Assembly (NCBI RefSeq): GCF_048544455.1
Contig: NC_133532.1
Location: 20,400,948-20,464,947 of the forward strand
Reading direction: 5' to 3'
From: Silene latifolia
Taxonomy: Eukaryota > Streptophyta > Magnoliopsida > Caryophyllales > Caryophyllaceae
DNA: 64,000 nucleotides
A model generated the notes under the pieces. The model made no database searches. It had not been told where the DNA came from and was given only the letters and a program-made list of their open reading frames with translations. A program made the translations under genes and the position numbers. Position 1 is the first letter of the stretch. Each line of letters opens with the position of its first letter. Below, piece after piece: positions 22,425 through 33,300 of the stretch.

Positions 22425-23253
22425 TTACGTCCCCGTAACCATACATACCTGATCAAAAAGAGACGGGCAGCGCTCTCTCATGGCCTCTTCCGCCTCCCAT
22501 GTAGCCTCTTCAAGCTCATGATTAGACCAAAGAACCTTAAGCAACACTGTCTCACCATGTCTAGTTTTCCTAAACTTCCGGTCAAGGATCTGTTTAGGCA
22601 CCTCAAGATAAGACAAGGACTCATCCAGCTCTATGTTCTCTACCTCTAACACATGTGACGGATCACTAACATACTTCCGCAGCTGAGACACATGAAACAT
22701 ATTATGTACCCTATCCAAAGCAGACGGTAAAGCCAAACGATAAGAAACCTCTCCAACACGGTCTAAGATCTCATATGGTCCTATGAACTTCTGACTCAAC
22801 TTCCATTTCTTACCAAATCTCACGACCCCATGCATAGGAGACACTTTCAAAAGAACCTTGCCCCCAACCTAAAACTCTATATCCCGTCGATGTAGATCGT
22901 CATAACTCTTCTGTCGATCCTGGGCCGCTCTCATCCTCTTTCTGATCAGCTTAATCTGCTCTACCATCTCATGTCCCCAACCTGTTGTTACCCTGTTGAC
23001 TCTTCGGTAAACCCACGATAAAATTCATAGAAATGGACTCTTCGGTAAACCCACGATAACCCACGATAACCCATATCATGTTGTTACCCTGTTGACTCTT
23101 CGGTAAACCCACGATAAAATCCATAGAAATGGACTCCCACTTCCACTCAGGTACCTCAAGAGACTGAATCTTACCTTGTGGTCGTCGCTGCTCCCCTTTT
23201 ACTCTCTGACATGTCAAACAATGGGCCACAAACTCAGTTGTTTCTTTCTTCAT
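22425..23253 (-). pseudogene. Tekay-like A integrase remains and chromodomain-like tail
   Basis: The integrase zinc-binding end ([14 protein letters not shown]) lies near 23180-23230. The C-terminal part follows (KFIGPYEILDRVGEVSYRL; VFHVSQLRKYV-type), and the final segment, VLWSNHELEEATWEAEE, is a chromodomain-like module. In this family the module is thought to guide integration to particular chromatin. Broken. Confidence 0.85.
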
Positions 23254-23259
23254 CCCAGG

Positions 23260-25460
23260 CTACCAGAAAGTCTTCTTCAAATCCTTATATAGCTTGTCAC
23301 CACCTGGATGTACCGCGTATGGTGTGCAATGAGCCTCTGTCATGATCATCTTTTTCAGCTCCTCATCATTAGGGACACACCACCTCCCATCAAACCTCAG
23401 ACTACCATATGTATAAATAGATAATCTAGACACTGTCCCTTTCTCTACTCCACCTCTCCACTCCACAATCTTGGGATGCAACACCTGTTTACCGCGAATA
23501 TCATCATAAAGATCAGGCTGCACTATCAAATCTCCCATGGCATCCCTTTTCTGGATCATATGTATCCCGAACTTCCCAACCTCATCTCTCAATCTCATCA
23601 AAGATATGAATGTGCACAAAGAATGCACACTCTTCCTGCTCAAAGCATCTGCAACCACATTGGCTTTCCCTTCATGGTAGATAATATCCATGTTATAATC
23701 GCCAATCAACTCCATCCACCTCCACTGTCCCATGTTCAACTCCTTTTGAGTGAAGATGTACTTGAGACTCTTGTGATCTGAAAATACCTTAAAGGTCGCC
23801 CCATATAGGTAATGTCTCAAAATCTTAAGAGCAAATACAACTGCACCCAACTCCAGATCATGTGTAGGATAATTCTCCTCATAAGGCTTCAATTGCCTAG
23901 AAGCATATGCAATCACTTTCCCATTCTGCATCAACACACAACCCAACCCATTCTTTGAAGCATCTGTATACACTTCAAAGTTCTCATTCCCTATAGGCAA
24001 TGCTAAGATTGGATTTGTGGTCAAACGCTCCTTAATGTTTGGAACGCCGTCTCACAACTCTCATCCCAACGAAACCTGTTTTCTTTCCTCATCAAAGCTG
24101 TCATAGATCTAGCAATCTTGGAGAAATCTTTCACGAACCGTCGATAATACCCTTCTAAGCCCAAGAAATCCTAATCTCAGCTACATTCTTTGGTGCTTTC
24201 CACTTGGTAACTACCTCAATCTTTGCAGGATCCACAGCTATCCCTTCCTTTGAAATCACATCCCCCAGAAAAACAACTTTCTACAACCAGAACTCACACT
24301 TGGACAACTTGGCATACAACTCATGTTCTCTCAAGGTCTGCAACATAATCCTCAGATGCTCCTCATGCTCCTCGTTAGTCTTAGAAAAGACTAAGATGTC
24401 ATCTATGAAAACCACCACAAACTTGTCCAAGAACTGACTGAAGACTCGGTTCATCAAATCCATAAACATAGCTGGTGCATTAGATAACCCAAACGACATC
24501 ACCACATACTCATAATGGCCATACCTCGACGTGAAAGTCGTCTTTGGTATGTCCTCCTCTCTAATCTTCACCTGAAGGTACCCCGACCTCAAATCAATCT
24601 TAGAAAAGACTGCTGCACCACTACTCTGATCAAACAAATCATCTATCCTTGGCAAAGGATACTTGTTCTAGACCGTCACTCTGTTCAGCTCCCTGTAATC
24701 TATGCACAACCTCAGGCTCCCATCTTTCTTTTTCACAAACAGAACTGGTGCTTCCCACGGTGATACACTAGGTCTAATGTATCCCCTCCCAATCAGATCA
24801 TCCAACTGTTTCCTTAGCTCCTCCAAATCCTTAAGACCCATACGGTACGGTGCCTTAGAGATTGGCCCCGTCCCCGATTTCAACTCAACACTGAAATCTA
24901 TCTCCTTCTTTGGTGGCAACCCCGGAATCTCCTCTGGAAAGACATATGGAAACTCCTCCACAACTGATATCTACTCAACTGTCGGACTCTCCACTCTGTG
25001 ACCCCTCACATGGCACAAGATCAACGGGCACCCCTTCCTCAGATAGGACTTCAAGGTCACAGCTACAATCAACTTAACTTTGGGTTTGAAAACAAACCCA
25101 CGATAAGACACACTAATCCCCTTAGGACCTCTCAGAAAAACTTTCTTTTGATGACAATCTATCTTAGCTTTGTACTTTCCTAACCAATCCATCCCGACTA
25201 TCATCTCAAAACCGTCTAAAGAAAACTCTAGCAAGTCTACAGGTAGATCAACTTGCCCAACTATCAAGGATACACCTCTCTGCAACCTCCCACACGATAC
25301 AGACTCCCCCGAAGGTATAAAAACTTCCTCTCTTATAGACGCATACTCTCTCAACCCAACCTTTTAACATGACTCGAAGATACAAACGACTGTGACGCCC
25401 CCGAATCAAACAAAACAAAGGTATAAACACCATTAACAAGAAAAGTACCAGTGATAACAT
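23260..25460 (-). pseudogene. Tekay-like A protease, reverse transcriptase and RNase H remains
   Basis: The protease active-site region (DSGAS) is near 25390-25410. The reverse transcriptase spans about 24281-24961, with [10 protein letters not shown] and the catalytic FIDDIL form of YxDD. The RNase H-like domain spans about 23300-24024 ([31 protein letters not shown]). The order is that of Ty3/Gypsy pol. Broken in several places. Confidence 0.9.
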
Positions 25461-25761
25461 GAGCGTCGTCCTCAGCTGCTTTTTTTTCCATCATAAACAG
25501 CTTGCCACTGGTCTTCTGCCCACTTCCCTGGACAGTACTAGCTGAGGTAGTCGGCTTAGCACCCGACCCCTGGTTGTTGTTGGTGTTCGTAGCTGGTTTC
25601 TGATAAGAATTACCGCCATTGCGGTTACCCCCACCGTTGTTGTTCTGACCTCCCCTGTTGTTCCATAACTCAGCCGGTCTGTTGCTCGCATAACTATGTG
25701 CAGGACCCTGTGAAAAGCTCCCCGGTAACGGCCTCTAGAAACCCCCACTCACCGCACTGGT

Positions 25762-26755
25762 TTACTCATGTCTCTTGTGGCCTACACCGCCACAGTTAAA
25801 ACAGGTCATTCCCCAGCTACTGCTACCACTCCCAAGGCCACGCCCATATGAAACCCCAGCACTAAACCCCGAGCCAGATGAATATGCTCTCGCCTGAGTG
25901 TGGTTACCCTTCTTATAGTTGGATTGACCACCACCCTCGCTCTCAGCCTTCCTCTTCTCAGCACCCCTCTCCCTGGTCATCTCCACCAACCTCTCAGCCA
26001 TCCCAGCTCTCTCATAGACTTCCTTAACATCTGTAAAGACTCCCACCGGTAGCTACTCCATAATCTTGGGGTCAACCCCTTCTCAAACCTCAAAGCTAGG
26101 TTCTCCTCACTCAGCCCCATATCCTCAGCGTATCTGGACTTCTCATAAACTTACGGTAGTACTCAGCCACCGTCATATCAGATGCCATCTTAAACTCATC
26201 GAACTCCTCCCTCAGCTTACTCCTCACATGTTCCGGTACAAACTCGTGTCTCATGGCTCTCCTGAACTCATCCTATGGTATTACAGGTAGTCCCTGCTTC
26301 ATATACATCTCCCTAGCACTCACCTTGACCTTATCCCACCACTCGCCTGCCGCTTCCCTCAAGTAGAACGCAACTTGTTCCACTTTCAACTCATCCGGGC
26401 AGTGCACCAACTCCAGGATATTCTCCATCTCCCTGTGCCAATTATCCAAAAGAATTGGCTCCCCACTTCCCTTATACTCTTTCGGGTTTAACCTCGCTAT
26501 ATGGATGCTGATCTTGGGGTGATCAACCTCCTTATCCTTTCCCACTCTCTTCAACACTTCCGTAAGAGCACCTTGGTGCTCCAACATCTTTACTATATCA
26601 TCAATGTTCATGCTCTCAGCTCTAGCATACAAGGCGGTTTTCTTTGGCGGCATCTTGTAACTATATAAGAAAAGGTAGACATAAACACGCATACTATAAC
26701 TCAAAACATGCATACGACCTGTACAGAACCCACTCGATCGAGTACCAAATCCCAC
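25762..26755 (-). pseudogene. Tekay-like A gag remains
   Basis: The start MPPKKTALYARAE lies near 26650. A Tekay-type capsid region follows (DNWHREMENILEL; YLREAAGEWWDKV, about 26330-26450), and a glycine/serine-rich stretch leads to the zinc knuckle CFNCGGVGHKRHE near 25770-25810. Broken in several places. Confidence 0.85.
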
Positions 26756-27015
26756 TCGATCGAGTTGAGGCCACTTGATCGAGTGCCCAACCTACTCGAT
26801 CGAGTGCCTCGAGTCCAGAACCTGATCAGACCTCTGCTAAAAAACACACTCGATCGAGCTGATAAGCCACTCGATCGAGTGCCCCTACGTACTCGATCGA
26901 GTACCCAAAAACACGTTTCTGCCCAGAAAAACACTAAACTCCCTACTCGATCGAGTCAGACCACTCGATCGAGTACCTCACCTACTCGATCGAGTGCCCC
27001 CCCCCCCTCGATCGA
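26734..27015. repeat. Array of 11 TCGATCGA palindromes in the Tekay-like A leader
   Basis: Sites start at 26734, 26756, 26775, 26796; 26850, 26871, 26893; and 26947, 26965, 26986, 27008. Most sit in a 12-bp palindrome, ACTCGATCGAGT. Within each of the three groups the spacing is 18-22 bp, while the groups are 54 bp apart. The spacers between sites are not the same sequence. Confidence 0.9.
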
Positions 27016-27499
27016 GTCATGCAGACTTGTATAACTACCCGCATGCTCATCTTACTTTCCCCAACATTATATACAACTTCTATACTTTTAACATAACAAC
27101 AACAACTATGCATGCATATATACGCAACTCTTTATATACTCAACAAAACAATTTACTTCATATCACTAATATGCCACATTATAAACAAACAATATGCTTT
27201 TCATCCAATTCAACATATAAATAACATATCTTTCAACTTATATTCCATACCTCCATTCCTCCACATTCAACATCCATCAATTCACACCACATGCTACTAT
27301 ATAGATACAAAAACCATAAGACAACACATACGATCTCGACACGTACCCCATGTGACCGGTTCACAATTGCAGGGCGAGTTCGCGACTTTAGAACGTCTCC
27401 CAAGCCTTTACATTAGCTCCTACAACTTCTACCTCGGGTTTATTTTAATTTGACTCCCTATGTTCGTTAGATTCATTGGTTATAAGTTTCAGGATCGTC

Positions 27500-27511
27500 G
27501 CTCTGATACCA
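27500..27511 (-). other. Met-type primer-binding site of Tekay-like A
   Basis: On the minus strand this reads TGGTATCAGAGC, complementary to the 3' end of initiator tRNA-Met. It lies 3 bp from the LTR edge. Confidence 0.9.
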
Positions 27512-27514
27512 CTT

Positions 27515-28947
27515 TGTGACACCCCCATACTCCAAGTGCCTTACCAGGACCACTCAGGTATAGGAACGTCACCATCTCGGTTATCCGAGGCAATGAATAT
27601 CATAAGACAATAACGAAACGTACTTTAAAAGTAAATATAATTTAAGCGATTACATGTTCAAAACCAAAACTGATAAATCCAATACAATTCTAAAACCAAA
27701 TGTCTACTAGCCAAACTGAATACTAAGGACATCGTCTGACACAGCGGAAGACTCTTCTAATTCCAAGTGATGACTCATCCCAGCTAGCCCAAATGCATTG
27801 AATCAAACCTGCTCAACAACTGTTCACCATCCCCGGATGGATCACCACAGTTTTACAAAACAAACAACGGGGTCAGTACTAATTACACGATACAAATCAC
27901 AATAAAATAAATGCCAAACAACTCAACCGTCACATCAAGTCCCAAAACTCCATAATCAATCTCCACATAACTGACTACACACTAAAGTGTGTATTTCTGT
28001 CAGAGTACCCATCGCAACAGATACTCCACACCGGCAGTGGGGGACCGCAGCCGTTCCTACCTAAGCCCCGCTCATCTCCATCGAGCGATAAACCCATGTT
28101 TATTAATGTGCACATCCCTTCTGTGGCGGGTTCCACAGAAGGCGAATCAAGGGCGTGAAGCCACTCCCGCAAGTGACTCCACTCAGCCAGGGACGCACCC
28201 CGAAGATCACAGACAGATACAAGAACAACAATCACAACGATAATAAACAACAACCGTCACAACCACCAACAATATACTTTAACAACAATCACAAAGAAAC
28301 CACCAATCATATAATGTAATTAATACTGAGTAGGGAAACTCTACCTGGAATGCAATCACAAATCAGACGATCTAGCAGCTGTCTCAAAATCTCTCCTCTA
28401 CGAATCCTCCTCATATACATATATTCACACAATTACTACCTTAACCATATAAAACATAAAACCCCCAAATCCCCAAATTAGGGTTTAACCAACATCAATC
28501 AAATGCTATAAAAACGGTACGTAGAACTTACCCTTGACGCAAGGATCACAATGATATAAAGAACAAAGGCAACCGACTCCTCTAGCTCCGGGATTTGTCA
28601 ATAAAGCGGAAGAACAAAGCAACGTAACTTGAAATCTCTCTTAATAAGTGAATTAGGTTTTGTAAAAGTGTTTAAAGAAGATGACGAAAGTTATTATACA
28701 TTAATCCGCCCTATTAACAAAACCCGTCAAATAACACCCGATACCGACTTACTCGATCGAGTAAGACACGTACTCGATCGAGTGCCACTTACTCGATCGA
28801 GTGCCAAGGCTACTCGATCGAGTTCCAAGGCTACTCGATCGAGTACCCTACAGGCAGACTACTTTTTCGTATACCAAACATACTTACTCGACAGATTAAG
28901 CCCCACTCGATAGAGTACCCACAGACTCATAAAACCGTAGTATTACA
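27515..28947 (-). repeat. Tekay-like A right LTR (5' LTR), shared with partial copy B
   Basis: This 1433-bp partner of 20784-22191 carries one additional TCGATCGA unit. Sites are at 28753, 28774, 28793, 28814 and 28835 (spacing 21, 19, 21, 21). It starts directly beside the primer-binding site of copy A and ends at the polypurine side of copy B. Confidence 0.9.
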
Positions 28948-29763
28948 GTCTTCCCTCCTTAAAAAGAACTTCGTCCCCGAAGTTCAAACCACAACAAAAC
29001 AAAAACACACTAACACTCTCCCGACACAACAACAAAAACAAAACTCAACATAAAAACTCCAACACATACTTACCAACCAAACTCAACCCGACTCAAACAA
29101 CTACTAACTATATCAAAATCAACATAAAAATATGTAAAAACTCTTCGCGACCATCTCCTACCCCCCTTAAAAGAAACAAGGTTACGTCCCCGTAACCATA
29201 AATACCTGATTAAAAAGAGACGGGCAGCGCTCTCTCATGGCCTCTTCCGCCTCCCATGTAGCCTCTTCAACCTCATGATTAGACCAAAGAACCTTAAGCA
29301 ACACTGTCTCACCATGTCTAGTTTTCCTAACCTTCCGGTCAAGGATCTGTTTAGGCACCTCAAGATAAGACAAGGACTCATCCAGCTCTATGTTCTCTAC
29401 CTCTAACACATGTGAAAGATCACTAACATACTTCCGCAGCTGAGACACATGAAACACATTATGTACCCTATCCAAAGCAGACGGCAAAGCCAACCGATAA
29501 GAAACCTCTCCAACACGGTCTAAGATCTCATATGGTCCTATGAACTTCTGACTCAACTTCCATTTCTTACCAAATCTCATGACCCCACGCATAGGCGACA
29601 CTTTTAAAAGAACCTTGTTCCCAACCTGAAACTCTACATCCCGTCGATGTAGATCGGCATAACTCTTCTGTCGATCATGGGCCGCTCTCATCCTCTTTCT
29701 GATCAGCTTAATCTGCTCTACCATCTCATGTCCCCAACATGTTGGATGTTTGTAATTTGCCAC
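28948..29763 (-). mobile_element. Tekay-like partial copy B: 3' internal segment
   Basis: This is a second copy of the sequence beside the 3' LTR. It has the polypurine tract and hairpin (28966-28985) and an integrase C-terminus with chromodomain-like tail (29182-29763). It matches 22192-22975 closely. It joins an unrelated-orientation LTR fragment at about 29763. Together with 20784-28947 it makes an LTR/internal/LTR/part-internal tandem, best explained by recombination between two related copies. Confidence 0.85.
28966..28985 (-). other. Hairpin beside the copy B polypurine tract
   Basis: Same sequence and geometry as 22210-22229: stem GAACTTCG/CGAAGTTC and GGGA loop on the minus strand. 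Confidence 0.85.
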
Positions 29764-30089
29764 CTATTTTTGGGGTGGCCTGTGTTGATCCATTTAATAT
29801 TTTCGATCATATAGGGAGCATTTTGTATGCAGGTTTGCATTTGGTAATGCGCGGGATCATGGGCCGAGACACGAAGTTAGGGTAGAGTTGCCTGGTCGTG
29901 TTATAGATAGCACAGATGTAGTATTAACCAAGTATAGATCACCACTTGTATTTCTATTATTCATTCGTAATTCACTAAACATATATTTATTTAAAATGTT
30001 ACTTAATTGAAGTTCCGATTCACTGTCTCGGGAAATCGAGATGGTGACATCTCCCGATTGCTTTAGCCGGATAAAAAAGGGGTTTCACA
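29764..30089 (+). repeat. LTR fragment, opposite orientation, related to the LTR at 46324
   Basis: On the minus strand it begins TGTGAAACCCC at 30089. It can be followed alongside the LTR at 46324-46437/51299-51623 (shared TCGATTTCCCGAG-type box, ATATGATCG, AATAGGTG). It is truncated at the junction with Tekay-like copy B. It lies 243 bp beyond the ERD2-like stop codon, so it could overlap that gene's transcript end. Confidence 0.6.
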
Positions 30090-30331
30090 ATATTATTTCA
30101 TATTACCATGATAGTTTTCAAAAACTGATAAAAATCGATAAACAAGCACGTATATGTTTCCCATTGGAAATGGAGGAAAACAAGTGATATAGTTTTCGGC
30201 CCGATGTGAATCTCCCTCCATAATCTCAGTCTTCTACATGAGGGAAAGTATGAAGTACAAAACATCTATTGATCCAATAATGATTACAGTTGTTCACTAT
30301 TTAATCTGGCTCATAAAAATAGACCAACTTC

Positions 30332-33300
30332 TTAAACTGGTGAAGGCAATCTAATGATGAGTTTACCCGCCATGACACTGTCAAAAAAAATAAAAAATGG
30401 TTAGATTAACTGCTCCAAAAAATAGGTGTATGATAATTTATAAAGGTTATGTACATTAACATTGCAAAAATCTTGAAAACTTAATATTCATAATATTTTA
30501 AATTGAAAATAATAGGATTAAATTATAAATGTACCTCTTGACATAATAATAACAAAAATCAACCAATATAAAAGTTTGAACGGCCTCTGCTACCAGCATC
30601 AATAATATCAAAAAATGTCCTCTTCCCGCCATAAATAGATAGGCTCCTCTTGATTCGTATATCTAATAATTAAGTAATAGATATTAAGTAGAAGAAAATG
30701 TCATGATAATCACACACAATTTCAAGAGTAAATCATGTACTTTATTGACATTAGATATTCATTATTTATAGTACAACAATCCCAAAGAACACGATTATTT
30801 GAATACTTAACCTCAAATATTTGTTTATTATTCAATCACTTTTGACTTGTGAGAATGAGTAATGTGAAAAAACCCAATAAGTTTCTGGTGTGGTTTATTT
30901 AGCGTACGTTTAACCCCTTAGCTAACCTCATTTTGCATCGTTTTATGGTCTTTTATAATCAATTTCCTAGTCAATTGCTTCCTAGTGCATTTCTATGCGT
31001 TTTTTAGGAAAGAAGCTAAAAGGAGCGGAATTCCCGTCTTTTGTGCACATTTGGTAGATATTTGACGATATTAGAGGATAAGCATAAAGAGGAGGCGAGA
31101 ATGATGACCCAAGGACCTTAGGTGTTGTGCGAAAGCGATGCGGAGTAGATGCAAAAATAAAAGACACAAAGATTTAACGTGGTTCACTATCAATGCGATA
31201 GCTACATCCACCAGGGCGAGGGAAAATATTTCACTATGTCGGGAGAATTACAGATTACAAAAGATGAGCACAGAGTTTTTCTAGATCTGCCTCTTAAAAC
31301 ACTCAATATGTTTACCTCACAAATCTCTCCTTAAAAGAATAACTAGGTTAAGGTAGTGTTTATATATTAAACAACCCTAACAAAAATTATTCTAATTAAG
31401 ATAATTAACTAATACAAAAATATTGTCCAACTAAACTTAGGAAATCAAAGCCATGATAACGTCAACTTTCTAACAATGAAGTCAACGGCAAAAGCATAAT
31501 AACACATACAAAATTTTGATTTCACCAGAATTGGCCGCGACCCGCAGTGTGTCGCACAACCCTTTTTTTCCCTTAGTCTAATTTATCTCCCCGTAATCAA
31601 ACTCCGACATACTCCGTAAGTGACATACGAGTCACATACTAACAATTCTCCACCTTGACTTGGATAGTCGCATTTAGCAAATGACTTCCAAACCACTCGA
31701 CCATTATACAAGCCACACGCAAGTAGACAAGTATCTGCCATGTTCCAGCAAATGAGCGCTCACACTAGAACACATTAGACTCCACCTTGAGTCTATAACC
31801 ATCCAATATACCCTGGACTGGATCTGCCATCCAATTAGCCCTGGACCGGGCCGCTCAAGGCTCCACCTCGAGCTCAGCACCCCGAAGGGTCTAGACATAA
31901 CTGTCTATGTTCAACAAGTCCAAGCAATGTTTGAACTTCTTTGAATGGAACAAAGCTTAGTGAAGCAATCTGCAGGATTGTCAGCTGTTCCCACTTTCTT
32001 CACTTTAATTCTCTTCTCGTTCCTCAGAAAATGATACCTGACATCTATGTGCTTGGTTCTATCATGATGCACCTGATCTTTCGCCAAACAAATAGCACTT
32101 AAGCTATCACAATACAACGAAGCGATCTCTTGATGTAGACCAAGCTTACTTACAATACCCTTTAACCATATAGCCTCCTTAGCAGCTGCTGTTAAAGCCA
32201 TATACTCCGTCTCCGTGGTTGACAAAGTCACAGAAGATTGTAAAGTTGACTTCTAACTAACAACAGAACCACCAAGTGTAAAAACATACCCGTTTATGGA
32301 CCTCCTGCTATCTACATCTACAGCATAATCGGAATCAGAATATCCAACAACTACACACTCATCATCATTCCCATAAACGAGACCAACATCCGCCGTTCTT
32401 CTCATGTAGCGGAAAATTCTCTTTACCGCTAACCAGTGTTCTTTGCCAGGTTGAGCCATAAACGTGCTAACAACACTAACATCATGTGCAATATCTGGCC
32501 TAGTGCAAACCATGGTATACATTAAACTGCCAACTGCACTAGAATAGGGAACCGTTGACATATAAGACTTCTCAGCTTCAGTTTGAGGCGCAAAAGATAT
32601 AGTTAACTTACCGACATCATAAGGAGTATTTAAAGGTCTAGCATTACCCATACCAAAACGGCCTAGTACCTTCTCATTGTAGCTTTTCTGAGATAAGAAA
32701 AACTTCCTTTTAGAATGATCCCTGTAAATCTCCATCCCTAATATCTTCTTCGCGGACCCAAGATCCTTCATATCGAACTCTGAACTGAGTAGCTTCTTCA
32801 AATTATCAACATCTGACCTTTTCTTAGCAGCAACAAGCATATCATCAACATATAAGAGTAAATAAATCAAAGACCCATCTTCTAGCTTGTTATGATAAAC
32901 ACAACAATCATAATGGTTTCTCTCCTACCCATGCTCATACAAAGACTTCTTCAGATGACAGGCAAAATGCTCTTTCCCTGGAATTTCGAACCCCTCTGGC
33001 TGCTTCATTAGAATATTTTCCTCCAACTCACCGTGTAGAAAGGCGGTCTTGACATCAAGTTGCTCAAGCTCATAATCATAATGTGCCACTATAGCTAGCA
33101 ACACACGAGTAGAAGTGTGTCTCACAACAGGAGAAAAAATCTCCACATAATCAACTCCCTCTATCTGACTAAACCCCTTAGCAACAAGTCTAGCCTTGTA
33201 TCTAACCGTCTCAGCCTCTGAAGTTCCTTCCTTTTTATTGAACACTCCTTTACACCGTATCAATTTTCTCCCTTCTGGTGGTGGCACAAGTTCCCAAGTA

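Larger units (their letters stand above)
20784..28947 (-). mobile_element. Tekay/Del-like Ty3/Gypsy chromovirus A with both LTRs
   Basis: LTRs are at 20784-22191 and 27515-28947. The Met-type primer-binding site is at 27500-27511. The internal order on the minus strand is gag, protease, reverse transcriptase, RNase H, integrase, chromodomain-like tail. The chromodomain tail and primer support a Tekay/Del chromovirus. It is broken, with about ten or more interruptions. The LTRs differ by about 4% by eye, suggesting very roughly 1.5-3 million years at usual plant rates. No clean target duplication flanks it because the right LTR is shared with a partial second copy (28948-29763). Confidence 0.9.

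Noticed and set aside
26734-27015. TCGATCGA arrays as a CRISPR-like repeat-spacer array
   Set aside because: Repeats are only 8-12 bp palindromes, spacing is about 21 bp, they lie inside LTR retrotransposons, and this is a plant nuclear sequence.
29764-30331. Upstream exons of the fructokinase remnant
   Set aside because: Both strands were read. 29764-30089 is LTR-derived and 30090-30331 is the 3' flank of the ERD2-like gene, with no pfkB-like sequence.
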